From: Siphonodentalium dalli
Taxonomy: Eukaryota > Mollusca > Scaphopoda > Gadilida > Siphonodentaliidae
DNA: 64,000 nt
Direction: 5' to 3'
Assembly (NCBI GenBank): GCA_032622095.1
Contig: CP136061.1
Coordinates: 258,572,077 to 258,636,076, forward strand
Under the pieces are notes generated by a model. It was not told the DNA's origin. It saw nothing but the letters and a program-made list of their open reading frames with translations, and searched no databases. Position numbers and translations under genes: made by a program. Positions 1-11,845 of this stretch are shown here, in pieces (within the stretch, counting starts at the first letter, position 1; every line of letters starts with the position of its first letter).

Positions 1-2702
1 TAGTAGTCAACATGACCAGCATAGGCTTAGTCAACATGACTAACATTGAGTGAACAAAGCCAAATTATGTAAAGTATGTAAATAGCGTGCGATAAGCAAG
101 ATACTCAACAATGGGGAGACAACACTATTGAACTTTGGTTAATTAAAACTGGCACCATGTTGTTTGCAAAATACAGTTATAGCGCTCACTAGTCCTCGCC
201 ACAATATTTTGGTGTTGAATGGGTCACCGGAATCACTCTCCCAAAAAAATTGCCACGGTGTAGAGTGTTTTGCTTATCGTACACTTCCGATGTGCTGTAT
301 TGGTATATGAACAAAGAAACAAACCTCACACACAGAGAGTTTAATGTATTTAATATAATGATCCAGTCTGGTACAGCCATAGTGAATAAAAAAAAAAATA
401 TTCTCCGTTCGCAGCTATGCCACATCGAGTCAATGTCATTGCCTGATTACCAGAGCCATATAATGTAGAATTTCACGAATATGGTTTCCAATTATGGAAG
501 AGGTTATTTCATAGCAAAGCGGAAATGTCCGAATCGTTCAGAATGATAGCCACACATGTTTTGATAAGAACACGATGCATCCGATGTTAATGTATATGAG
601 CACCCCCCATTAACGACGTTCACCACCGATATTACCGCGTTGTTGATTCTATTAACCATGATCAATCCTACCATGGCCGACCTTCGTACCTTTTAAAGTC
701 AGCATTATAACCACTACAGAGTGTATATTTATGGCATGGCTTGACGCTGCATTGATGATGTAGTTGCGAATGTCGGTCAGTGACTAACTTCGAATGTTGA
801 TTAAACCGTAAACGAATTATTAATTGAAATATTGTTTTGTGTATAGTTAACACGGTGCATGGCGCTCACGAAAAGCTTTACTGGCTGTAAGGTGGCCATG
901 TGAAAAATTAATGTGTAGTACAGTAATCGCAAAATATTATTAATAGTACTGTAGAAAGATTACCTGCGGTTGCCACATATCAACCACTTGACCGTTGTTG
1001 AACGGCGGTATGGTATAACCGTTGTCATTAACGCCCTACAACCTTGTTAAAGGGGACGATTAATTAGAGCATAGCTGTAGTACGTTACTATAAGCTTGTG
1101 ATGGATTCAGTGATAATGTGTGTCCCATAATTGGATCCGTATCTCCGAGATTATCCGTCCATAAATATATCAAAACAATATCACAGCGTCACCGGCGTTT
1201 TGACCAAAAGAATAGCAGACTCCGTAACTGGGCAATATGTCATGACGACATGGTTCTCAAATCATGTTTCGATGAAAATTGAAGAATATGACCCATCGTC
1301 CTTTGTACAGGTACTTGTACGTTGTAGTCAACAAACTTGTGACTGACTCATGAGTCATGACTGATCTGTGACGTCATAATTCCGACTAATTTATACATAA
1401 TTGTATGTATCGTAACCCTAGTCACCAGTGGTTGACTATTGTGAGTTAATTGGAGGGTTTGTAATTTTGTGAAACTTAAGTATATGTCTTTTGAAATTCA
1501 CAACATTGTCGTGCATGTCATGTATAATCTGTTTTACAGAGGAAAATATCAATGATTAGCAGCCCGTTAATTTTCGGAGGTTATAACATCTTGTCCCTTT
1601 CATATACAAACATAATCCAGACAGCGCTAACAATATTCCAGGTTATCAAGAAGCACGTTAGATCCAATTATTTGCTAAAACAATCTAAAACAAACAACAA
1701 ACCCACGTGGGTCATACAATTATTTCGATGTTTCGTACTATAAACCTCGTACCGGTACCATACGTGCAGGGCTAAAATATTCCGCTTGAATGATAACGTT
1801 ATAGCTTCTGTGACACTTTAAATACGAAAAGCTATGAGTTATAAAACGTAGCTTATGTTCAGTAGCTAAATATCTACTTATAATTATGTTTGTTTTCATT
1901 TCATTGTCAAGTTGACTACGTCAGTGTTAGTCTCGTGGGACGGTACTGGTATAGTCAAAATGACTCCCAATATCCATGACCAACCCAAAGGTAGTCATAT
2001 TGACCAGTTATTTTCTCAGTGCATTCGTTGCATTGGAATGGAGCTGCGATATCAATTCCCATCGTTGGTTCTTTTGAACAACGAGCCCGGTCAATAGTCC
2101 TGTGTGCTGCTCAAAAAAATCCACCTCGGGTAATATAGTTCTTATTGTTCCATCCATGGCAATCGATAGGTGTATATAACTATATGTACGGTTTAAAACG
2201 TATCGAAACATTTTATATGTAATCCACCCGATAACAAACATACATCAGTATCGACTAAATATTGCTTTATTGACTCAGACAGGACCGTTGTGGGAACTTT
2301 AAACCAAATAATTGGATTCCTCGTATCATCACGATGGCTATATGTATATGTGCGTTGGAAAATCGCCAACAAATAGTATGTTACTTTCCGGGCCGCCTCC
2401 CGACCCCATTCCTGACCCAGACTGCGCTGCTTAGGTATATTTATACCACACCGTTATATTCCTTCATATTGGAGATGACTGTAGTAAGTTAAGTGTTTCG
2501 TGGCTTAATAGCAAATGTTTGCTCTTTTTTTCAAGCCTTGAAATTACATTTTCTGTTGTTTTCTTCATTTCTGATTGGTCCTAGTTATGTGTTGCTTATT
2601 TCACTATTGGTGGAGTTGCTAAAAGTTGCCGAAATGTGTGTGATGGTGTTAAAGTTGTTCAAGCAGCCAAAAATGTTTTTTCTTAAGACTTTAAGGTCCG
2701 AA
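1..2702. other. Intergenic, no supported gene
   Basis: No open frame here has recognisable domain content or convincing splice signals. The motif TAGTCAACATGAC occurs at 4-16 and 28-40, a variant with TCAAAATGAC at 1952-1964, and a related inverted form near 1992-2004, which suggests a decayed short repeat. The remainder is AT-rich with stops in all frames. Confidence 0.5.
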
Positions 2703-4835
2703 TCGGCATCTCCAGTTTAGACCTAGTTTAAACTACCAGTTGAAACTGGGTTTTGGTAGTAAAACCAAGTTTTATTCTACCGCTGGGACGACATGGATTT
2801 GGTCGATTGCGTTACCTGTGGGCCACAATTGTTTAATTACAAGGGTAGGAGGCGTGGTTTGTCTGTTTATTATGGCTACTTGTCAATGCATTGTCCGGTC
2901 ACGCGACCGGTTGCCGCTATATAATCTCATGATCAGGCGAGTAACCTGTGGGCTTTGAGAAATCACGACGAATGCACGGTCTGTTGTATATCAGTTAGAT
3001 ATTATCTAATACCATGGACGAACATGACTTTTGGAACTAAAAAATATTTCTTGACGGCATGGGTGGGGGGCTGCCCCAAATGCCCCATAGAAACACCACA
3101 ACCCCTCCCCAGGGGGTACCACCAGAAGGGGTGGAAATGGGACCATGTTCTATAACGGTAAGGGGATTTCGGCCATTCGGTGAAAATGGGATATGGACCA
3201 TTATATTCTTTATTCACACAATTTTTTTTTTTACGGCATGTATGGTGGCCCTATCCAAATATAGATACACCCCACCCCTCACCCGTGTGTCGGAATGGGG
3301 TATGGACAGTTTTCGAGAACGGTAAGGATTTCGGATAATTTTACGGCATTGGTGGGTGGCCCGCTCTCAGTTACCCTAAACAAACACCCCCATCCTCACC
3401 ACGGGTGGTACCACCCGAGCGGGTGCAAATGGGGTATGGATCACAGGGTGCGGGTTGGGGTGTTTCTAGGGGGCATTTGGGGTGGGCCACCCCATCGTCA
3501 GGGTGGTACCCGCCGGGTGAGGGTGTTTCTAGGGGGTATTTGGGCGGTACCCATGTCATAACATTGACCTGAAGAAACATTTTTGCAAATAAGGACTAAA
3601 ATGGTCCATACCCCATTTTCACCCTCATCAGTGTGGTACCCCAGGGATGAGGGTGGGTGTTTCAATGGGTATTTGGAGCGGGCTACCCACTCTTGCCGTC
3701 AAAATTGACCGAAATCCTTACCGTTCCCGAAAAGGGTCCATACCCAATTTTCACCCCGAGGGGTGGTTCCGGTGGACTGGGGTGTGCTGTTTCTATGGGG
3801 CATTTGGGTCGTCAAATTGACCGAAATCCTTACAGGTCTCGAAAATGTTCCATATCCCATGTTCAACCCCTCGGTGGTACCCCCCCCCCCGGATGTGAGG
3901 GTGGGGTGTTTCTGTGGGTTATTTTGGGCGGGCCACCCACCCATACCATCAAATTGGCCGAAATCCTTAAAGTTCTCGAAAATGGTCCATACTCCATTTT
4001 CTCCACCTCAGGTTGGTACCCTCTTCCCGGTGAGGGCTGGGGTGTTTCTAGTGGGTATTTGTGCGGGCCACCAACCCATGCCGTTGTAAGTAAGGAATCA
4101 GCTCCAAAATTCATGTTAGTATCTAACGTGTCAAACTGATCAGTCCGATCCCTCCATGCTCTCAGTCGCCAAAGCGACCCCGAACGAGCGAATTGCAAAA
4201 AAACAACCTACATAGCAAGAAATAATCCATCACACTGGCATAAATATGTTAGAAGTTATTTCATAAGTTCAGACATCGCCTCCCCGAATTCCACAGAGAC
4301 TCTCATGTATGTACTTAAATTGCACATGGACATTGAGTGACAAACGCCTCCCCCAATTCTAAAGAAACACTCCCATATACGCGAAGATACAACATCAATA
4401 CTGGGCGAAAAAAATCGACCGAAAAATAAAACCCACCAAACTAGGTTTTAGTTAAACCTGGGGTAGGGTGGTTTAACTTTGAAGTTTTTTCAAAGTATAT
4501 TTAAAAGTATGTTTTCGAGACGAGACGTGTGGTACGGATAAATCAGACATAGATAATCGTCTCCTGGTCGTTATATCGCCAATTCACCACAAACAATTAG
4601 CGATAGTATCATAACTTTATCACGCCAATAAAACCTAGTTTGAATTGAGATCGAATTCCAAAAACTAAAACTGAGTTTATCACAAAACTGGGTTTAACTA
4701 CACTAAAACCTAGTTTTAGTCCCGTAAAACCTAGTTTTACTACAATAAAACCAAGTTTTACTCCTACTAAAACCTAGTTTACACTAGAGTTAAAGCAGGT
4801 CTAGAATAAAACTTAGTCTAAACCAGAGATGCCGA
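2703..4835. mobile_element. 2.1 kb non-autonomous element with long terminal inverted repeats
   Basis: The left end begins TCGGCATCTCCAGTTTAGAC and the right end, read on the minus strand, begins TCGGCATCTCTGGTTTAGAC. The terminal repeats run inward for over 100 bp and are made of degenerate subrepeats of AAAACCTAGTTT (2725-2800 and 4683-4815). The interior holds an orientation-switching minisatellite (3044-4090) and a short diverged duplication near 4268-4380. No transposase frame is visible and no clear target-site duplication could be found, so the superfamily is not assigned. The overall build is that of a foldback or MITE-type element mobilised in trans. Confidence 0.75.
3044..4090. repeat. 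GC-rich minisatellite, about 120-140 bp unit, orientation switches inside the array
   Basis: Successive units share GGTACC-centred boxes, a GTTTCTAGGGGGCATTTGGG-type box and an ACCGAAATCCTTACC-type box. From about 3440 rightward the units read on plus (boxes near 3459, 3523, 3660, 3789, 3908 and 4044). From 3044 to about 3430 the same boxes read on minus. The array is therefore head-to-head rather than a simple tandem run. The open frames of 80-160 codons across it, on both strands, come from the repeat's low stop content and are not genes. Confidence 0.8.
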
Positions 4836-5348
4836 ATCATACCTCAATGTACATATATAGGACATGTAGCAGTTGTAAACATCTTAGTGCCTAGAAGCAC
4901 GATTTATGTCTGGAATTTCGTTTTTAGAAAAAATAATATTGCATTAGTGTGACCCAGGATTAACAAAAACATCAATATATTGGCAATTATAATCCCACGT
5001 TCGGCACAGTTATGACGTGTACAGTCTTTAACAGTTCAGTTGTCAGTTGTCAGAATGCAGTATTCGCGCTGCCATTAACCAATTTAGCCAAATGAGAAAA
5101 AATATATAAAAGTGGCTAAATTAACTTGTCAAATGCGAAAAATAAATGGCTAAAAGCATTAACCACATTTCGTCTTTGTCAATGATCTAATTACCATGAA
5201 TGTAGCCAGTTGCACTTGCACAAAAGACAATCACCTCACTGCGGCGTGAAGGCGTGTGTGGTTAAGTCGTTGTGTGTACTTTTCGCGTCCATTTCGTATT
5301 ATTCTCACCCGTCATTACCATAGCTCGACGACAATAAAATATGGGTGC

Positions 5349-5611
5349 GAAATACGCCATGTATCAAATCCAGTCGTAAGTCGGGATTTTTTACCCTGTG
5401 CCAATGCATTCTCTTATATATGCGAGTCGACCATAGGTCGCCTCGCATATATAAGAGAATGCATTGGCCTAACAATTTTTTACAATTTTAATAACTTGTT
5501 CTTGTATTTTTTAACAATTTAAAAATTTCACCCATACAAAGCCCCAGACAAACATGAGCAGACGACACTCTTCTATATGCTTCTATATATGTGTGGGGCT
5601 CCCTGCAGGGT
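5349..5611. mobile_element. Truncated copy of the nested-palindrome MITE (full copy at 44643-45104)
   Basis: It shares the outer segment CAAATCCAGTCGTAAGTCGG, the 67 bp near-perfect palindrome at 5401-5467 (arms CCAATGCATTCTCTTATATA and its complement), and the inner segment containing AGCCCCAGACAAACATGAGC through CTCCCTGCAGGG. It stops at about 5611, where the other terminal arm of the full copy would follow. Compared with 44643-45104 the interior is in the opposite orientation. Confidence 0.8.
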
Positions 5612-7107
5612 GGTTGTCGTTTGAGGGAAGTGTCAAATCTATTGCTGACAATTATTCAAGCTTGCTGACTTTATTTTACAAGAATGATTGTGCAAAAGCC
5701 AGCGGTATGCTGCAACATATATGCCAGATATCCGAAATGAATGAGCAATAAGTTTTTTCACTGTTATAGTATCGATTTTACTTATATTTAACCATTTATA
5801 GTAACAGCGACAATATTGAAAATAATCTTTTAAATAATCTAATATGATCATAATGAACGAACCAAAGCTGAACCAATCACATGAGGGTATCTGTAGCGTC
5901 TAATACAATTCCTATCAAGATCACTTTATAGATTCCCACCAAATAAGATTCACAATAACAAAGATTCACATCGGTAATTAGAAATAGTTATATGCATGTA
6001 TATTGTCGAGAGTGGAACTGGACCTAACCACTATATTACTTGGCGTGCTGGGGGAGCTATCCGCTTGAGAATTCCCATTACTCAGGCTAGACGGAGAAGC
6101 GTGTCCATGTCATAATGTTCATTTCATTCATAACATGTCATCATTTCGATTTCAACGACAGTCAACAAACAACGTCATCATGTAACTTTCCCCATTGACC
6201 GAATCCGAATGGAACTGAATGTATCTGCTGTGTTGTTCATAAGTATGTGATTTCATTCTGTTCAAGAAAATAGGATATGTATGGAATAACAGAAGCATGT
6301 ACCTACTATACAGATTTGTGATAATAATTAAATCAATATTAAATAGTATGTTATTTCCCTTCGCATAGTATATAGTCTCTACAGCTATATGCAGTATTGA
6401 TCAACTGCCGTGCATTCATTTAAAACTAAAGCTTTGAGATACACGTAGATCGTGATGTGGCTGTCACGATGGGGCATCTCGCAAAACTGTCTGCCTCTGA
6501 CGGAGATCCAATAGAGTGAGTAGACATGTAGAAATTCATTATAGACTAGCTACTTGCCCTTCTAAATAACAGAACACATAAATAGGAGAATGTTGCACAT
6601 CGACTGATTTGTGTTGGCCTCTTGACAGCCGATTGCGACATTAATGCTTTAAACCCACCGATCTACTGTGCGACAAAGGTCGTTGCGAACATTTAAAACA
6701 GCAGTGTCGTATTAGATACTGATTGGTGACGTCACTAAATCAGATATAGTCTATATACGACCCAAAGCGTCCGGCATTGGTTCGTTATTAAATGTCGACT
6801 ATACCATGGGGAAAAGCGGCTTAAAATGTTTTCATCTGGCTAAGCAAAAATCTGGAAATGGCTAAACTTTTGGCTACAAGCTTTATTGGGCCAGCGCGAA
6901 CACTGATTATACACTGAACCACTTGGGGCACAGTCATTGTATGAATATCATTCAGGTTTCTTCCATGTTGAAGCTGAGTTAATGCAATGACAAAGCCCAC
7001 ATCAATTGGACAAATGAGTCGCAGTGCCTCTGTCGATACGGCGCATGCGTAGCGAGTTAGTCCATCATAAGTCATATCCCATATATAAGAACGCCCTCAC
7101 AACAGAT
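5612..7107. other. Intergenic, no supported gene
   Basis: AT-rich sequence without recognised coding or repeat structure. The minus-strand frame at 6821-7075 has no recognisable motif and no splice or promoter support. Confidence 0.5.
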
Positions 7108-7446
7108 CCCAATCGATACCATAGCAAAAGCTACTCGAACCTTTCATAAACAGGCTGCCAGTGTATGCATCGAGTTAATTGACTTTTTTCACAATAGTAT
7201 AATGTGAATGGGTGGAGCCACATACGTACAACCTCGCCCTGCGAAATGATCTTGTAGCATTGGATCACCGGCTTTCGTTGTGGTGTTGGTCGATGGTAGC
7301 TCTCTTACAGTGCCGACAAACACGTTGCTAACCAAAGCTGGAACTAGATCGTTGTAGGGATTTCGAGACTGTAGGCTATATATTAGAACAAAAGTATTGT
7401 GGGACTTCTAATTTACAGGTGTACTGTTGCTAGGTGAGAATCAAAC
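7108..7446 (+). promoter_or_regulatory. Upstream region of gene A, homologous to that of gene B
   Basis: About 340 bp before the ATG aligns in order with 46086-46426 upstream of gene B. Shared blocks include AATGGGTGGAGC, a GGATCAC..CTTTCGTT block, GATGTTGGT/GGTGTTGGT, GAGCTCTC/TAGCTCTC, a TGACAAAC-like block and AATCAAACATG at the start codon. A TATA-like CTATATATTAG sits at 7376-7386, about 65 bp before the ATG, and gene B has ATATGATATATATC at the matching place. Conservation over non-coding sequence suggests a retained core promoter and 5' UTR rather than chance similarity. Confidence 0.7.
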
Positions 7447-7693
7447 ATGGTTAGTTTCTTTATCGTTCTGATTTGCACCGGACTGTCGTCAGCGAGTAAC
7501 TCAAAGGTTATGAGCGCCAAATTTCTCAAAGGTAGTGGCTTACTGAATAAGGACAATATGTTGTCAACTACCAAGTCGAAATCAGAAATGGATTGTGGTG
7601 CACAGTGTTTGAAAAGAGTGGGATGCAAATCTTTCGCCGTCGATGGCTCCGCGTGTGTTCAGTTCAGTGACAATAGTGGAGTTCTACAGAGAG
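7447..7693 (+). CDS. Gene A exon 1: signal peptide and PAN-like module
   Basis: It encodes residues 1-82 and ends one base into codon 83. The start is the first ATG after the TATA-like box and matches the gene B start in the conserved AATCAAACATG context. The donor is G|GTGAGC. The second half (KSKSEMDCGAQCLK, CKSFAVDGS, CVQFSD, SGVLQR) is nearly identical to gene B exon 1, while the first third is diverged except for hydrophobicity, which suggests selection on the cysteine module. Confidence 0.85.
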
Positions 7694-10600
7694 GTGAGCA
7701 TATTACTCTCATGATAGCTGATTCTTATCAATTATAAAAATGTATTCGGCAGTTGAGAACGATTGGTAGCTACACATAAATACAGCTGGCTGGAGTATCA
7801 TGGGCTAGACTGAATTTATTAACCCTTTATCGGATCATAGTGTAACTTTACGATATGCCAATGTATAAGATTCTGGCCTTACACCACTAACCGCACCACA
7901 TTCTAGCGTCCGCGTTGAATCTTCATAAATTGTTCGGACAATATTTAGATAAAACATGATAATTGAGTAATATGATTTTAGACAAGGACTTTGTGTAGCT
8001 ATCAATAGAATAATTAAAATGTTTCCCCGTGAAAATGTAATTGTTTTTAGAATAACATTTTCGCTCTCCCATTATATCGATGACATTTATATAGACTTCG
8101 CAATATACTAAGGTTTGTAGATAGGGAAGGTGCCCTAATTATTTAAATACTATGACTATTTGCAATCAAATCTTTAAATGTTATATCCCTTCGCATGAGT
8201 GTCAATGGGTATCCATAGTCATGAATTTCGAAGGTTATTCTTAGACCCATTCGTGTTCATTAAATACATTTGTTAGAAGTAAACACCAAGAAAGTAAGTT
8301 TAAACAACATTTATCTTGGAAAAGACGATACTAATTTGGTCTAGTAGATTTTGCAATTGTATGACAGATCAATAAGAATATATATCTAACACAAATTACA
8401 ATTCCAATTTTGTTATTATTTGTCATTCTAGTTTCTAAAACAAAAACAAGTTATATATCTCACGATTTCTAAATTGATAGAAAGATTCTTACATTATAAA
8501 ACGTCACTTTATTATTATCTAGATAACATTTGGAATCATTCTGAAATATCAATAAATACATTTTTTTGTGATTAGACCTTTGGAAGTATACTTTAAAAAG
8601 TTTGTTTTATAATATCTATGAAAATTTGTTTCTTATTGCAAGAACTTATATCTCATAACTTATGAAAGGTACTTACTTTCTAGACAGAAGAAAAAAAAGA
8701 TACGACTTTTTCTATAAATAACTTGCCTTGTAAGAATATGAGTTTCTTGAAACCTGAAGTGGTAAGAAATTTTGGAGTATACTTAGAACATATTTTTTTC
8801 AAACAAGAAAAAAAGCTTTCTTACCGGTATAATTGGTTCCCAGAATTAAAACATTATTCTCATTTGTTTTCTCGAGTGGTAAATTGAGTTTGTCACTAAT
8901 CGTTCTATCGATATTATAGATGTGTTTTCTTACTTGAAAAGAACTGTCTTGAAATGAGAATATTCCTTCTCGTAGCAAATTCCATCTCAATATACTATGG
9001 TTAGAAGATTAACCATATCTATATTTGAGAGACTAAGTTCTTCGTACCATATACCGTGGTTGCAAGATTAAACATATCTATATGTAGTCATTTTTCATTA
9101 TCGTCATCATCATCATCGTCATCACCATCATCATCATCATCATCAAAGTTTTAGTAGTAAGTCACCATGACTTTTACCCCTATCACATAATAACATGCAT
9201 GTACAGAAAAAAATAAATGAATGCATGCAATTTTGAAGTTATCACTGGTGTTTAACAGTACATAAAGTTATAAAATAGCTCCTTGAACTGTTGAACTGAT
9301 TCAGTGGAAATAATATATTCTGGTAAACTATTCCAGTTTGTAATCGCTCTTTGAGAACAGAGATATTTTCATACATCTTTGACAATATGTTCTTTGTATC
9401 TTATGCTTATGCCAACGTGTTCCTTTATGGGGTGCGTCTTAAAAAATAGACATATGTATATGTTGTACAATCCATTTGTTAGCTTGTGCACTGCCATCAT
9501 GTCTCCAGATTTCGCTATATCTGATAGGCATGCTGCCACATTTTACAAGGCGATTATGATATTACAGATTCCAGTATTTTGCTATCGTTTGGTAACTTTA
9601 CTTTCGAGTCATGCAGTCGGCAATGGGCTCGATACGGACGTATTTGTAATATGAATACGCTCACACACGCTCACATACGCTCACATACGACTGTTTTCAT
9701 GCCGCATTAAAGTTCATATAGAGCGTAATTAAGATTCAAATAATGACAATATCGGCATATTTGGATTTTTGAAATACGTTCAAAGGTGGACGCATTTTCA
9801 AAAGAACAGGGTGCGTTTCCGGCATCGACATGTTGTTGTTTTGATAGCAGTCGGCTGATGCGCGCTGAACTCCGGCCGTGTGTATGTAATGGGCGGGTGT
9901 GCGTTCGTGTGAAATAACACACAATTTACAGTATACCGTGTCGATGAAATATTCGACGACTAAACTTTGTTGAGAACATAAATCACGTGACTGCCTGCAG
10001 TGGTTGGATACAAGCGTGGAATCAGCAATGGACAGACAGGATAAAAAGACAATTTGCTACTTCACAACTTCCGATGTGTGTAAATGAACAATTGAAGTAT
10101 TTATTTATTTATAAGCAGTTATTATAAATGCATATGTTCACAATTTGATCAATTTGGTGTGTTAGCTTAATCAAAACGAGTTATGACGTCATGACATGCT
10201 TCATGTCGTCAAAGCATCATCTGTCTTATTTGCGGACCAGTTGGAAAAATAAGACCTGATGGGGTCTGTACCGCTCCTCTATACAGTCTCCCGCAAATTT
10301 AACCATAACCATCGCCAGAACATTACATATAAATCGTTCATATCCATAAGTAAAATTATAGTCTAGTAACTTATGATAGTTTTTGTCCCCGAAGACATAT
10401 TGCACGGTGCTTTTATATAAAGGCTACAAAACAAAATGGTCTTCACAGTCATGACACACATCATTGTCATTTGGTTGCAGTTTCGCGGCATAATTATAGT
10501 GGGTCATACACAATCCTAAACATGATATCATCGCCTTTTACCTTCAGAGTGTCCGTCGTCAAGCGGCTACGAAGAATACACACTGGACGGAGGATGGCAT

Positions 10601-11845
10601 TGTTTTAAATATAAAGCTTCACTGTTTCTCAACGGAATGGATGCCAAGCATGCATGCGCTGTGGACGGGGCACACTTGTTGATTCCACAGACAAGAACCT
10701 TCCTCGACGATCTGCAGACAATGTTCACACAGAACGGATACGGACTGCGTAAGGAAATCGTTACTTCGACAATGATTATCATGATCATCATAATAATGAC
10801 CATGATGATTATCATCATCAACACTATCATCACGATCGTCATTATCATAATCATTATCACCATCAGCATCGTCATTGTTGTCACCACCATCAACTACTGC
10901 AAAATCATAATCATCATCATCATCATTATTATCGTGATCATCATCGTGATCATCATCATTATCACCATCGTCATGGTCGTGTTCACCATCATCGTCATCA
11001 ACATCATGATCATGATCACTATCAACTTTGTCGTCATCATCATCAATATCAGTATGACCACCGTCGTCATCACCACCATTTTATCGTCGTTATCACCATC
11101 GTCGTCGTCATCATCATCAGCAACTACATCATAAAGCAGAAACAAATTATCAAATATGAGTTGGAGATGTGTCTATATGGTCAGTACTGGTCAGAGATTG
11201 TACGCATCGCGTTGTGATGGTTTTATGTTCGTTATGCCATCAAAAGGAACGAGCGGCCCATATTTTATGAGGGGCAGTGTCTGAAATCAAAAACAGAATG
11301 TTAAGTACGTTTGATCTAAGTAGATACCCGCCAATATCATGTTAATAACAGGACCGCTTAACAAAGGTTGTAATCGTATATTTCTGTTTCTTGTATAACT
11401 GAATTTTTAATTTTTTAAGAAATTACGTAAATATCAAATATGAGTTGAAATGAGTCTAGCTGAATAGTATATGGTCAGTATTGGACATATATTGTACACA
11501 TCACGTTGTGGTGTTTTTTATGTTCGTTTTGCCATAAAAAAGGCTGATCTGACAATATGTTATGAGGGGGCAGTGTCTGCAAAAAAAATGAAAGTTAATT
11601 TCGTTGGGTCTAAGCAGATATGTTTTTTTTGTGTTCCAGCCACGCTATTTATCTCTGGTGAAGATATATACAACAACATGACATATTATTTCGACGACGG
11701 CTCTGTAGTACTAGCCACTCTCTTCGCTACTGGACATCCAAATAACATTCGTGGGGTTCTACGTGTACAACTGGATGGTGGACTGTATATGATATGGAGT
11801 GGAACCGGAGTGTTTACAAGGGAAACACTGTGCCAGATGTACTGA
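7447..11845 (+). CDS. Gene A: secreted PAN/apple-like plus C-type lectin-like protein, join(7447..7693,10548..10748,11640..11845)
   Basis: Three exons give a 217-residue secreted protein. Residues 1-16 form a hydrophobic signal peptide. Residues about 20-82 form a PAN/apple-like module with cysteines 50, 54, 60 and 70 (C-x3-C-x5-C-x9-C) around CKSFAVDG. Residues 83-217 form a C-type lectin-like domain: a long-form opening with C84 and C101 (GWHCF), helix cysteine C119, an AHLLIP strand, DDGS, a HPNN loop and closing C214 three residues before the C-terminus. The inner disulphide pair and the EPN/QPD/WND calcium-site motifs are absent, so classical calcium-dependent sugar binding is doubtful. 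Both introns are phase 1 with GT-AG ends (GTGAGC..CAG; GTAAGG..CAG). A role in recognition or adhesion outside the cell is inferred from the domains only. Gene B has a paralogous first exon but a different C-terminus. Confidence 0.8.
9097..9146. repeat. ATC-type trinucleotide microsatellite in intron 1 of gene A
   Basis: About 50 bp of TCATCATCATCG/TCACCATC triplets. Confidence 0.9.
10548..10748 (+). CDS. Gene A exon 2: N-terminal half of the C-type lectin-like domain
   Basis: The acceptor CTTTTACCTTCAG leads into a phase-1 exon completing Glu83, then 66 codons. Visible lectin-fold landmarks are ECPSSSGY, GWHCF, DAKHAC and GAHLLIPQT. The exon ends C|GTAAGG, again phase 1. This symmetrical 1-1 exon could be inserted or skipped without changing the frame. 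Confidence 0.85.
10770..11131. repeat. Long imperfect ATC/CATT microsatellite in intron 2 of gene A
   Basis: About 360 bp composed almost wholly of CATCAT, CATTATC, CACCATC and CGTCATC triplets. It makes long low-complexity frames on both strands (poly-Ile/Met/Thr or poly-Asp), which are not genes. It starts 21 bp after the exon 2 donor. Confidence 0.9.
11149..11628. repeat. Local duplication inside intron 2 of gene A
   Basis: 11149-11325 and 11432-11628 are diverged direct copies sharing TCAAATATGAGTTG, ATATGGTCAGTA, TTTTATGTTCGTT, GGCAGTGTCTG and a TCTAAG(T/C)AGATA block. The second copy runs up to the acceptor of exon 3, so the branch-point region of this intron has been duplicated. Confidence 0.7.
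11640..11845 (+). CDS. Gene A exon 3: C-terminal half of the lectin-like domain and stop
   Basis: A T-rich tract and TTCCAG acceptor precede the exon, which completes Pro150 and gives 67 more codons to TGA at 11843-11845. It carries ISGEDIYNN, YYFDDGS, GHPNNIRG and the closing TLCQMY. Tryptophans usual in this half of the fold are mostly replaced, so this is a divergent member. Confidence 0.8.

Noticed and set aside
1131-1346. 71-codon frame with a protein-like middle (SVTGVLTKRIADSVTGQYVM) and a possible donor CAG|GTACTT at about 1310
   Set aside because: No acceptor, no recognised family and no neighbouring exon. Too weak to list as a gene.
3657-4139. 160-codon frame across the GC-rich repeat
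   Set aside because: It is the minisatellite: all frames on both strands are unusually open and repeat the same residues each unit.
10637-11134. 165-codon frame continuing from gene A exon 2
   Set aside because: Only the first part is coding (exon 2). After the GTAAGG donor it reads through the ATC microsatellite as poly-Ile/Thr.
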